A stretch of 64,000 bases of DNA from Rhabditophanes sp. KR3021 (taxonomy: Eukaryota; Nematoda; Chromadorea; Rhabditida; Alloionematidae): assembly GCA_963281155.1 (NCBI GenBank), contig CAUJLY010000004.1, forward strand, positions 6,014,001 to 6,078,000. The letters are read 5' to 3'. The position numbers were made by a program, and so were the translations under genes. Below, one piece after another: positions 46,818 to 58,200 of this stretch. The notes under the pieces are model-generated. The model made no database searches. It saw only the letters and a list, made by a program, of their open reading frames with translations, and was not told the origin of the DNA. The first letter of the stretch is position 1. Every line of letters starts with the position of its first letter.

Positions 46818-47165
46818 TTTTTTAAATTTCTTAAAAATAACCTTAAATAGTCAGTACCATCCAAAATTTATAATAATTTAAAGTATTTCTTAAAAATAAC
46901 AACAGATACTCTATTACTATCCAAAATTTATAATAATTTAAAGTATTTCTTAAAAATAACAACAGATACTCTATTACTATCAAAAATTTATAATAATTTA
47001 AAGTATTTTTTAAAAATAACAACACATACTCTTTACTGTCAACCACTTCAAATAACTTAATTTATTTCTTTTATAACTAACAACAAATACTCTTTACTAT
47101 AAAAAACTTCTAATAGTTTAAATTGTTACTTTTAAAAATAACAACAAATACTCTTTACTATAAAA
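46818..47165. repeat. 60-bp minisatellite
   Basis: About 5.7 copies of a 60-bp unit containing AAAATTTATAATAATTTAAA and ACAACAGATACTCTATTACT. Two full copies (46861-46920 and 46921-46980) are identical, with increasing divergence on the right. Lies between the convergent cyclin B3 and cyclin C genes. Confidence 0.9.
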
Positions 47166-47263
47166 CAATCAAGTACATGAACAAGATATTGGTATAAAAA
47201 CAGAAGTTATTTGAAAGCACAAATGATTTGGTTGTTTATTTATTAATTTAAAAGAACGAGAGA

Positions 47264-48237
47264 TTATAAAGCTTCTTTCTTTGATATTTCAGCTGCTCTT
47301 GTATTTGGTCTGGGAATCTTTTCCAAAATCTTAGGCAATTGCTCCTTTTCAATAAAGTCTTTCCAAACACGGTACATTGCTCCTATGGCAACAATTATTT
47401 CATGAACTTTATCAATTTCAACTGACGAATCAGTAAACCATTCGGCATAGTCGTCTTGCTTTTTGAGATTTATCATAGCCAACACAAGACATGCTAAAAA
47501 GGATGTTAAATAAATAACTATCGCAACTAACCATAGGCAATTTGATGTGGGGGGTATAATATACAAATGTCAGAGCGATAATGATCGTTGCAATATTTGA
47601 CAGCTTCCCCATGAATTACTTCAATGTCAGCTTTGAGTTCTTTGTAAGTGTTTTTAAGATCAGTGATGAGGACGTGAAGTGTTCTGTAAGGATGGTATAC
47701 AATCAAACAGCAATCCATGATCTCGAGCAATAAAAATTCAGCTTCTTGAATATATGGGGGTCTGATTAGGATTTCTTGGTTCAAAAAGGTCCACTTCTTT
47801 AGAGCATTACTGACTGTACTAATTAACTTACTAGTTGACATCATTGAAAATTCATCAGCTTTACTAGCCAGACAAATGCACGTTGGGGCCAGAAGAAAAG
47901 GATCAATATCCATAAATGATTGTCGCGCGTAGAATCTACGGAAGTATACACATGCCGTGGCAATCACATGCATCTTTACTTTATTATTAACTCCATTGAG
48001 AGTATCTGTACCAATAGCATGGATAAAGTTGCAATAAAAAATCATAACTTTCTGGTATTCTTCATCCGTGATGTTTTTCATGTCTCTGGCACGTTCTCTT
48101 ACTAAATCTGATTTATCAAAAATCCATTGACTACTAAATAAGCAAAAGGATAAATATAAATAATTGAAAAAGTGAACAAATATGCATTGCAATTAGGCAA
48201 CTTACTTGTGAGAACTTTTCCAAAAATTACCAGCCAT
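47264..48237 (-). CDS. CCNC: Cyclin C
   Basis: Exons 48206-48237, 47532-48133 and 47264-47493; 287 aa (283 in human). Cyclin C pairs with CDK8 in the Mediator kinase module. Conserved: MAGNFWKSSH, VIATACVYFRRFYARQSF, IDPFLLAPTCICLASKADEF, EAEFLLLEIMDCCLIVYHPY and ICILYPPHQIAYACLVLA. The last of these spans the second intron junction, which confirms the join. The first exon is only 32 nt. The second donor is the weaker GTTAGT. An insertion near TDTLNGVNNKVK lengthens the loop between early helices. Head to head with Salvador, 290 bp between starts. Confidence 0.95.
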
Positions 48238-48527
48238 TTTGAAGGTTAATTATTACTTAATAGTATAGACTTGTTATTGTTTGTGTTAATGGTCTGAGTT
48301 AATGCACTATCATTATCCCAACATAGTTCCAATCTGTGACCAATTTTTCGTGTCAGAAGAATCACTGATCTTATTTGGTACCGGAAATACCTTGCATCAG
48401 ACAAAGTTGCGACTAGTTGTTTTGGCCGATTGTAATTAAATAATCAGACAAATAGACACACATACACTCTCTTTTTAATAAAAATCAATTTTTAATATTT
48501 TACATCTGGCGATTACTTAGATAAATA
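48238..48527. promoter_or_regulatory. Shared 5' region of cyclin C and Salvador
   Basis: 290 bp between divergent start codons; candidate bidirectional promoter. No specific element assigned. Confidence 0.4.
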
Positions 48528-49673
48528 ATGCCAACATGGAGAAAACAACCTCCACCAACCCAAGCTTATTTGGTTGGTACTCCGGGCAAGTACATTAGGA
48601 GAGAAAGTCCTCCTCGAGGTGTGAATACCGGTAAGTTGGGCTCTTTTTTCTAATATTAAGTTATTTATTTAGCGAATAAAGCGACAACAACCGTTTTACC
48701 TAACATACATCTAACAAAGTCAACAACTAATACTACAGCTGGAAATATCAACAAACAAGGTATTAAGAACATGTTATCAGAGGGTTCGAGTCAATCTTCA
48801 AACATAAATCACAATGAAGTTGACCAAAACAATGATACCCGTAAAAATAATTTTCGATTTGACTTGTCGTCACATTCATTTTCAAACCACCATCCTGCAC
48901 ATATTGTTCAAAAGGATTATTCTAATATTAGGCCGGCTTTGACATCTTCTGTGTCGATTGGTAACGTCGTCGAGTATGAAAAGACCTCTGAATTGCAACC
49001 CAATCATTATTTGACAAATGCGCATGGTTCCTCACTAAGATCCCTTGCGTACATGTCAGGTTCAGAAAGTGATGAAATGATTGCTATGCCCGCAAATTGG
49101 ACTATTGAAACCACTAAGGATGGTTTAACATATTATGTGGATCATAATAATCGTGTGACGCATTGGGTGCATCCATTTGCCACTGAAAAATTGCCAGTTG
49201 GGTGGCACAAAACTTTTGATCCCACCGAAGGAGTTCTTTATATAAATGAATATCAAATGATCAAACAAAATTCACACCCTGGAGTAGCAACGAATCTTGC
49301 AAAAATACACGAATCTCCCTCCGTCCAATCTATGGCTAATCACAACCACAATTACAGTGGAAACGACGAGTATGCAGAAGAACCAAGTTTGATCAATGTG
49401 GACGATGTTCCTCCTTTCCTGAAATTATATTCCACAGCTGACACAGAGAGTGACCATTTATTGAATGTAAGTTATTACTCTCTGATCCATTTATTCCGAC
49501 GACGACCTCTATTATAGTTTAATTTGTTTAAATTAAATGAGCTGGAACATTTAAATGCCATGTTGCATAAACTATTTAAAAAAGAAGTGTTGGATGTTGC
49601 AGTCAACAGATACGAAAAGTTCAGAAATGAAATTAATAAGGAACTTTGCTCCAGAAAGTTTGATAATTGTTAA
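48528..49673 (+). CDS. SAV1: Salvador, Hippo pathway WW-SARAH scaffold
   Basis: Exons 48528-48630, 48673-49466 and 49518-49673; 350 aa. Salvador brings Hippo/MST and Warts/LATS kinases together at the membrane. WW1 at about residues 173-204 (MPANWTIETTKDGLTYYVDH, NRVTHWVHPF) is complete. WW2 at about 207-238 (LPVGWHKTFDPTEGVLYINE) is degenerate, lacking the second Trp, as is also seen in SAV1. The C-terminus carries a SARAH helix (FNLFKLNELEHLNAMLHKLF) that would pair with the Hippo kinase. The linker VPPFLKLYSTADTESDHLL matches the family segment before SARAH. The N-terminal half is disordered. Confidence 0.92.
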
Positions 49674-51309
49674 AGGTGCGCTATGGTTACCACACATCCA
49701 GTATACATATTTATAGTATTTGTTGCTCAATTAACCTTCTAAATTACATAGTCTAAATTTTTATTAAAAAGCATTTGTTTTATTAAAAAACGATTTAATT
49801 TGTTCATTTTTGTAACCTTCTAATTAGTCAAAGATTCGATAAAAAAGTTTTTTGTATATTTGATGATTAATGTAATTTTTATACAAATAATGTTTAATTT
49901 TGTTCCTTTATCAAGTATGTTTTTAGATGCGTAGGTAATCAAGCATTTAAGTGTATTCTTAGGAAAAAGATATTTGATATAATATTTAAAAATTGACATT
50001 TCAAGTACGTAATTTGTATCTGTACTCTCAAACAAGTTTTTCAAAAAAGCAACAACTATAAATAATTACATTGTTTAAATATTAATAATATTAATATGTT
50101 TGTTATTTGTGTCAAAAACAATTGCATTTAGTTTTATTTATGTACTGGAATCGTTGAGGATTATTCTTTTCACTTGGCGTGTAAAGTTATTAAGTTTTAG
50201 AGGATTATTGTATTATAAGTATTTAGGTATTATTTGACATTAAGTTTGTAAGTATAAGGTATTAAAGGGAACAAGTGTGGGCATTCATTTTGGAAGGTAC
50301 TATTTTTGAACGTTGAAGTTTGTTTGTTTGATGAATCAGGGAGAGCTGTGCATATCATTGATTAAGAAAGATCTTTATTATTTTTTAAGCCCCGTCATAT
50401 TTTGCAGTCACAAAAGACAACAACTTTTCACGTTAACTCAAAAAATCAGCGTAATCAGCCTCATTTTTACCTCTTGACTTTATCAGTCAGTTTAAAGGCA
50501 ATATACATGTAAAAAAAGATCTAGCCATTCACTAAAAATGTTGACTTTAGATTTTAAATATACCTTTTAAATTCAGTTTCTAACCTACACATTTCGACTT
50601 CAGTTTTTAACAATACATTTTTAGCTTCAGTTTTTAACTACACATTTTTGAATTAGTTTGTAATTACACATTTTTGACTTCAATTTTTTACTGCACATCT
50701 TTGAATTTAGTTTTTACTGCACTTCTAACTACAGTTTCTTTTATTTGTCATTAGCGAAAATAGGGGTAAGCGACCGGGTTCGCCTCACATCTCTATAATA
50801 GAATTATTGTATATCGTATTGTTAGCACTATCTTCTTCACTTTACTTTGTGTCTTCAAAAGTTTAGATATATCAAGACCAGTTTTTATTTGGCAGTGTCG
50901 CGATCTAAGTGACCGCTCAAATTTAGACCAACTAGGCTTGTTTACCTTGTGTTAGTATAAATATTTTCGAGCCTCAAACAGACTGCCCTTAACTTTGAGG
51001 TTTATACAGAAAGATATTCTTAAAAAGACATATATTCAATTAATATTCGTAAGCTTTATTTTCTCTTGATCTTCGACTTATTAACCCCTTCATTGATCTT
51101 ATTACTATTGTATCTAACCACTCTATTAAATATATCAGTTTTTTGTTATTCAACTTTAGTTACATAAAATATATTTAGCATTACTACTATAGATATCAAA
51201 TGAACATTTGGATTGCATAATTTTGCAGCCAAATAACAAAACTATTCAATTATTTAGACCCACTGAAAGTTATTTGGAAATTGGCTACACAGTATTTATA
51301 ATTCAATAC
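49674..51309. other. Intergenic region with a tandem repeat
   Basis: No gene seen. Contains the repeat array at 50540-50735 described separately. Confidence 0.5.
50540..50735. repeat. Degenerate tandem repeat, unit about 31 bp
   Basis: Six to seven diverged copies of a unit reading roughly ACTTCAGTTTTTAACTACAC followed by ATTTTTG. Confidence 0.7.
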
Positions 51310-51375
51310 TACAAATAATTTATATTCAACATCACAGATAATTTATATTCAACACACAAATAATTTATATTCAAG
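51310..51375. repeat. Short tandem repeat directly before the FH3-gene start
   Basis: Three copies of about 22 bp containing AATAATTTATATTCAA, ending two bases before the ATG at 51378. They probably lie in the 5' UTR or core promoter. Confidence 0.75.
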
Positions 51376-51377
51376 CA

Positions 51378-54300
51378 ATGCACGCAACTTTTGCAGATAG
51401 TCCTACCGGACAAGGGACCAGTGCTTCTCTCACAAATCCCAAACAATTTGTGGAGGGAATCAAAAAATTCATTTTCATCTCAGAAAATCCTAATAATTTC
51501 GCCTCTTTCTCTGGATATGGCTATGGACTGTCAGATTTAGGGTTTGTGTTGCTTCAATTAAAAGAATCGCTGGTCACAATAGATCAACGTAGTATCAATG
51601 TGGCTCCCGAGTTTGCCTCCAAGCAACACAGTGGACTGACATTACTCTTAAAAACGGTTGTAATTTTGCAAGGTATGTATTTATTAAAATTAAACCATTA
51701 AACAAAAACATATTAAAATTATTCATCGGTCATCTTGGGTTTAAGCATCTTTTTGGTTAAAATGTCAGCGACTGCACATGTATTCACAGAATTTAGCTTA
51801 TAGACATCTGGCAAAGAGCATTTGCCATGATCGGAGTTGGTGATCTGCCACTTAAATCTTTCCACGAGGATAAACTCCAAATTTTCTGCCAATTCTTTAG
51901 TAGGCGCTGGCAACTTGAGATGAAGAGCTTCAGCCTGGTCCTTCTTGATCTTGTCGATCCTTAACTCTTTTTTGTCGGACGACTTCGCCGTTCTTAAGAA
52001 AGAGTAGGTACCTTCCAAGGTGTTAATCAATTCTGTCATCCTTTTTAGACTCGCCGACGTAGAAAATTCCACTCTTGAAACTTTGATAAGTGGAGAAAAT
52101 GTCGTCGGCGTTTCCTGGGTCAATGAGGAAATAGATGTAGGCTTGATATTCCTCAGAAGCAGTTCTCCAGCCAGGCTAAACTTTGTCCAAAAAATAGAGG
52201 CACTGTATTTTTGTACAGCAATACACAGTTCTTCGCATCGACGATACTCGATGTGATGAGCTAGTTTAGCATTATCATTGAAGATCAACCAAAGAATTCT
52301 TACAATTCCCCTCTTAAAGGCATCATACTTGACCGATGCATAAGAAAAATGAAGGAGTAGCTCTTCATAAGTTTTGGTGAATTCTATGTTTTTACCATCT
52401 CTGTAGCTTCTATTAATGCTCTTAGCAACTTCCATCTTCAGTCAGACCAGAGTTCCATCTCCTTCAAGCAAACCAACAGAACGACTTGGTTGCGGTGGCT
52501 GGTCTGGAACTAAAGCAATTGCCCATTTTTCAGACTGCTTACCTTTAGCTGGTGGATCTTTTTTTCCTACAGACGTTGATACCTTTTCAACAATAGGTGG
52601 TTCTTTACCAGAGGCTTCATAAGGCATGTTTCTCATTCCAAAAGTGATCGCCATTTCATCCTTACTTCTTTTAAGACTTGGCTTGACATCGTTATTAACA
52701 TCATTTCTCTCCGTAGTTTACTCCAGTTGAGTGAATGGACAACTAAAATAAAGAGGCAACAATTAGTAAAGCTACAAGCCAATGACAATATAAATACATT
52801 AATAAGAACGACAACAATTTAAAAGTAACTAATATTCAAAATTCAAAAATACGTAGTTTTAAAAGAAATCTACGGTATATAGTTTACTTAAAATTTACAC
52901 TTAAACGAACAATATAACATCTGTCTAAATTTTTACAAGGTATTGTCCAAAATTCAATAGCACAAAAGAACCCTTCTAAATTAACGCAGTTGCTAAATAG
53001 AAAAAACACAACAACGTCCAATGTTAGGAGAAAATCCAGTGTCTGTGAAGCAGACTGTATTGAATGCATCAAAATTATTCTAGAAAAAGTTCCACCGTCT
53101 TGGAGGATATTTTTAGATAATCAACACAACCTAGAAATCATTCTTCATTCCATCAATTCTCCCCAACTAGATTCTAAGTGCTATTCTCTGGAAATCGTAA
53201 TTCAGTTATTGGATCATGAACATGGCTTTGATCAGCTTTTTAAAAGCTTGACAATTGTGTCGGCAAGGATTGGTGAGTACGAGAGATTAATTTTGTTTAC
53301 AAACCAGCTCAAATACGGCCTCCACACTAATAAGCTACATATTCAAATTCTAATAGCTAAATTTATGAATAAGTTATTGTTAATGGCACCTACTCAACAC
53401 CACAAACAACTGGCTATGTCGGAAGCTTTACTTGCTAATTATTCTCAAGACTATATTAAAAGACTACTTTCAACTACTTCAGGCCATTTAGTAGGAACTG
53501 AAGTCTTGAGTGAAGAAATTAATATTTGGAATAATCTTTCATTGCCAATTGACAAAGATCATTCGTTAAATTCGAAGTCAGTTGAGGATAGTATGTATGA
53601 TAATGATTACTCCTATAATTTAGCTTACAATAATAGTACTGGCAAGAGCAGAAAGGTAAACATTGTATACATTTTTGAAGATACCTAACTTACTAATTTT
53701 TTAAGAATGTAACAAGTCTAGCTAAAAACGTGGAAAGACATAAGTTTAGGCGCTATGGAGAGGGTACACCACCATTGAATGATCATATCCCACATAATAG
53801 TACATTAGTAAGTTCGAAAAACCAATCTTATGATGACTATGATCAGCAACACGGAAAGGACGAGTCCATGAATACCGCTCGAAGGGGAGCAAACGCAGGA
53901 CTTCGGTTTGAAAACATCCCAGAGGCAGGCAAGATGCGTAGAGTCAAAAGTGAAAGTGCGATGATCATAGAACCTGAAAATCGTCACATCGAAGATGAGG
54001 AGGAGGATGAACGCGCAAACTATAATGCTGAGCAACAAAGTCGAAGTTATAAAAAGCCAAAGAATGTGATGAGCAATGTCCGGCAACAATATGAATCTCC
54101 AACATACACAGCCCCAATCAGAACCGGTGGAAACAAAGCTATGAGTAAAAGCATCAACGACCTTTCATTATTAACAACAAATCTAAGAACAGATGACCAT
54201 CGTAAAATAGCTCCCCCTCGCTTAGCCATTTCTCCTAATCTTCCATACCATCATCAACAACCTTCTATCCAAATAATACCAGCTTCCCAAACACCTCATG

Positions 54301-54833
54301 CTGGTTTCAGTTATTTGTTTCCAAATGCGCCTGTTGTTTCTGGTCGACTCTCATCCCCAACAACTGTTTCACCGCGACCAATTAGTTCGACACTTGAACG
54401 AGATACAAAACATCATCTAACAGATATGATGCATTCGCGTCCCCTGAGCTTGGGTTCAAAAAGTGGTCCAACTTCACCAAATCCTCAAACTTCTTCAAAT
54501 TATCACCATCATCAACACCACCAACAACCCCAGCATTACAGCAACTTGAGTACATCGAATGCTAACTTAAACAATGTAGTTTATATTCCCATCCAACGTC
54601 AACCAACCCTGGAGCGACAAAAAGCAGGATTTAGCCCTAAAGTCGGCGATCATGAAAGAAGCAATAACCGCGGAATCCTGAGAACTGAATCATCGCGAAA
54701 AACTCCCTATACCGAAGATGTAAAAGATGCCCTTAGCAAATTTGATTATTTAAATGATTATGACGAAGCTAGTCTAACGACAGGATCAATAGGAAACTTG
54801 TCTAAAGGAAATCATGCAGTTTATCATTTTTAA
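51378..54833 (+). CDS. Formin N-terminal (GBD/FH3)-like protein without FH2
   Basis: Exons 51378-51672, 52940-53655 and 53706-54833; 712 aa. Residues about 15-280 resemble the GTPase-binding/FH3 armadillo region of formins: a helix run with VPPSWRIFLDNQHNLEIIL, KCYSLEIVIQLLDHEHGF, then IGEYERLILFTNQLKYGL and AKFMNKLLLMAPTQHHKQ. The C-terminal 400 residues are disordered and rich in Ser, Pro, His and Gln, and no FH1 or FH2 domain follows before the stop. It could be a Rho-binding scaffold rather than an actin nucleator. The first intron (51673-52939) is 1.27 kb and carries an antisense DHGKC-family gene. The formin link is a remote similarity judged by eye. Confidence 0.7.
51719..52654 (-). 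CDS. DHGKC-family copy D, nearly intact, in the FH3-gene intron
   Basis: Within the intron 51673-52939, antisense. The frame from the ATG at 52654 runs to 51719 with a single in-frame TGA at 52442-52444; the part after it, from the ATG at 52435, is an intact 238-aa frame. The first part is Pro/Lys-rich. The second has helical segments (YDAFKRGIVRILWLIFNDNA, YRRCEELCIAVQKYSASIFW), a linker, and the C-terminal block ELAENLEFILVERFKWQ, QITNSDHGKCSLPDVYKL, AVADILTKKML. No zinc finger is present. It may be expressed as the 238-aa form, or be a young pseudogene. Family unknown. Confidence 0.6.
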
Positions 54834-55271
54834 ATTTATTATTCTACATTAATAAAATATATCTAACCTATAGGCTTATTGACTTGCATTAATTATGTGT
54901 AACTATTTAAAATAAATAAAAGTGTAAATAGTCAGATGTTAGAGGCACGTGAGATGCTAATATCATATTAGCTAGCTACTTTTTGTTCCCTTTCCAAGTT
55001 AAATCTGGGAAAAGATAAATCGACTGGGGACTCTGTGTGTGCTGGCGTATTTAGACAGTCCTAATAATTGATGATTAAATTTGGGCCTAGGCGTATCTAA
55101 TCATTAGTGGGTTAGTAAGTATATAGGAGATATATTTATATAGGTATACGTTTTTTAAATTCCTTGATTCAAACACGACTGTTGATGGTCGCTTGGTGTG
55201 CAAAATTTATTGCTGAAATTTAACTTATTGTATTGCGTTAACGTCTCTATTGTGAAACTCTATTAAGAAAG
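54834..55271. other. Spacer between FH3-like gene and SLC18B1
   Basis: 438 bp between genes on the same strand, with a GCACGTGA E-box-like site near 54945. No gene seen. Confidence 0.45.
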
Positions 55272-58200
55272 ATGGATGAAGATCGTGAAAAGGAATCCCT
55301 CGTAAGTGGCGGTACTAACCGAACTTTAAGAAGTATTAAAAGCAGTGGTCGAGAATACGAAAGTGCTGTAGATGGTGAGTATGAGTCTTATCAAAATTCA
55401 GAACCTAGTAAAAGTCGCTCTTCGCCAGACAACGGGTCTAAAGTAAAAATTAAGCTTCATGGATCAAGGTAAGTGTATTTTCCAATTACCTGTTTTTTCA
55501 AAATTAAATTTAAACAGCTGTTATAAATATAAAAAATATATGAAAGTGTCATGCTTTCCTAAAACCAATTTGAAATGTTAATCTTTACTAAGTACGTTAT
55601 AGTAGAAACGTAGTTTCCAGTTTAGCATGATTAAAAATGATATCAGATTAATGTGAATAACATGTGATAGAAAAAATAACTTTTGTGCATCACTTGATGT
55701 ATATATGTGTTTGGCCAACAAACAAAGATTGTTATCAGATCAATTTGTTTTTAATCTAATAATAAAACACTTTTACGAATGAATATGCACATAATTATTT
55801 GTACTTCTGGAAGCCTCAAATAATAATACTAGAATTGATCGTTCTTTTGAAAGTGTTAATTGTACTTTTGTAAGTATCAAATAATACTGATTCTTAGAAT
55901 GCATTAATTTAAATAAATTATTTCGAAATAAAGTTGTAGTGTAATTGGATTGAAAAAGGTAACCATACTACAATACACAGAGATTAAATCTTTGAGTAAT
56001 TGAAAAAAGTACAAAAGCAGTAATTAAACCTCTAAAATAACCACACCTTTAAAAGCTAATGAGAAGATTGTATATATCTACTTTGAATTCACTTTAAATA
56101 TTGCAAATATAGTTTTGTGAATGAACACAAATATGCAGATGTAACGACTATATAGCTATATAACATATATCTGTTGTATCAGTGATAGATCAGACTAAGA
56201 TGTATATTGTTATTACTATCAATCTGAATTAATCTAAACTGACTTTGTTGTACATATTTGACAATTGGATATGTCGACGCATTGCACTATTCTCTTTTTA
56301 CATTGAAAAAATTCTTAAATCAAAGCTACAATGACTTTTAGTATTTGTTTAATATTTACATAAAATTCACAATTTGTTTTGAGATTGTTATTTTTGTGAT
56401 GTCATGAATTGGCATAAGTCTGCAAATACTTTTACATCTATTTTAAGCATGTCAATAAAGGATAATTTTTCACATAGTTAATAAGAATATTTTAACCCTT
56501 TTATTTCAAAATATATCCTGCCCTTATCGCATGTCTTTATAAATACCACAGACAAATATTTTTACATTTAACTTTTTATGTGTTCCCTTAATTTAGTTCA
56601 TTATATTAATAAGGATACATAAGTTGTTCTGATCAAGGAAAGGTATAAAATAAACCAGTTATTTTGATTCCTAATGATTGGGTTCTTGATTTTGATCCTT
56701 GTCAAGGTAATCACAATGAAAGTGCGTGAACTTTTTGCAATCTCTATGTTTTATTCTTTAGAAAAGCATTTTCGTATTCATTGTATTAATTTGTTATGCA
56801 GTTTTGTTTAAAATGACCAGCAAACAAACATGGTTTATAAAATAAGATTTGTGTAACAAAAAACACATTGGCTATCATAAAAATGATCCAAATATTTATT
56901 ATTCCAATAAAAAGGCTTTTATATACGATTAAACGATTACACACAACCTTTATGGTCATTTAATTTTTGATATTGTTTAAGCTTTATTCAAAAACTATAT
57001 TTATTTGGAATCTGTTGGTTTTTATGTAATTGTTAAAAATGTCGAAAAACGGCATCTCTTCTAAATCCAATTCTTCTGCTACTGATTGCGTAACACTATC
57101 TAGTACCGATTCCTGTACTGACTCTAATGCCCGAAATGAAGATGATGGCGATAGCCTAAAGAACAGGTCGGATTATTAAGCATTAAAATTGGGTACTTTG
57201 ATGTAAATAAACATTGCAAAAACTTTTCTTTCAATCTTTAACCTTTTTTTGTTTAGAACCTTTACAAATCCAGTGAACCTGTCTGGTAGTGGTCAGGTGT
57301 TAAATGCTGTCAAAAAAAGGAAATTAAGTACTGGTTCAATTGCTTCAGTAGGATATGGCTCATTCAAAAGGAATGTACCAACTAAAGCTAGCAAGGCTGT
57401 AGAAAAGGAAATGTCTCGAAGTAAGAGTGTTGGGAGCTTAAAAAATAGAGAACATGATCTAGAATCCAGTAGTGATGACTCTGAAGTTGATTCTCGGTTT
57501 TGGGGTGCTTTAACTAAGAAAGAATGGGTTTTGATTGTCATGCTATCGTTGGCCAACTTATGTAGTACGATGGCCTTCAGTTGCATTGCGCCATTTTATC
57601 CAACAGAAGCTAAAGATAAGGGCATGGATGCTTTTGAAACTGGCCTCGTGTTTGGTGTTTTTGAGCTGGTTGTTTTCATTACAGCACCGTTGCTTGGAAA
57701 AAATGTAATTTTTTATTGAATAAATTAAATATTTTTTATAGATGGTACAAGTTGGCTCAAAGAGAATGTTTACTGGAGGTTTATTTATAACGTCATTTAC
57801 TGCATTAGCATTCGGATTTATCAATTTCGTGCCTAAAGGATCACTGTTTTTTTGGATATCAATGATACTAAGGATAACGGAAGCTATCGGTGATTCTGGT
57901 GAGGAATGACTTATCATTAACAACAAAAAATTCAGCTAGTTTATTAATTAACAAGACCAAAAATTTAATACAAGGAATGACTTATCATTAACAACAAAAA
58001 GTTCGTCTAGCATAAGTTCAGCGACGTGACTTTTCGGAAATAAGTGGCATACTTCATCAAAAGAGGCTTCTCGGAGTCCGAATTGGTGATCTGTCTTCTT
58101 AGAGCATCGATGAGAATACTTTCAACATTTTCGGCCATTTCCTTTGACTCGTACCACATTCCTAGAACAATTATTTCTTCCCTTTCCAATGTCTTATCCC

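Noticed and set aside
52442..52444. Single TGA in family copy D, considered as recoding
   Set aside because: An ATG two codons later gives a complete downstream frame, so recoding is not needed; no sign of a selenocysteine or readthrough context.
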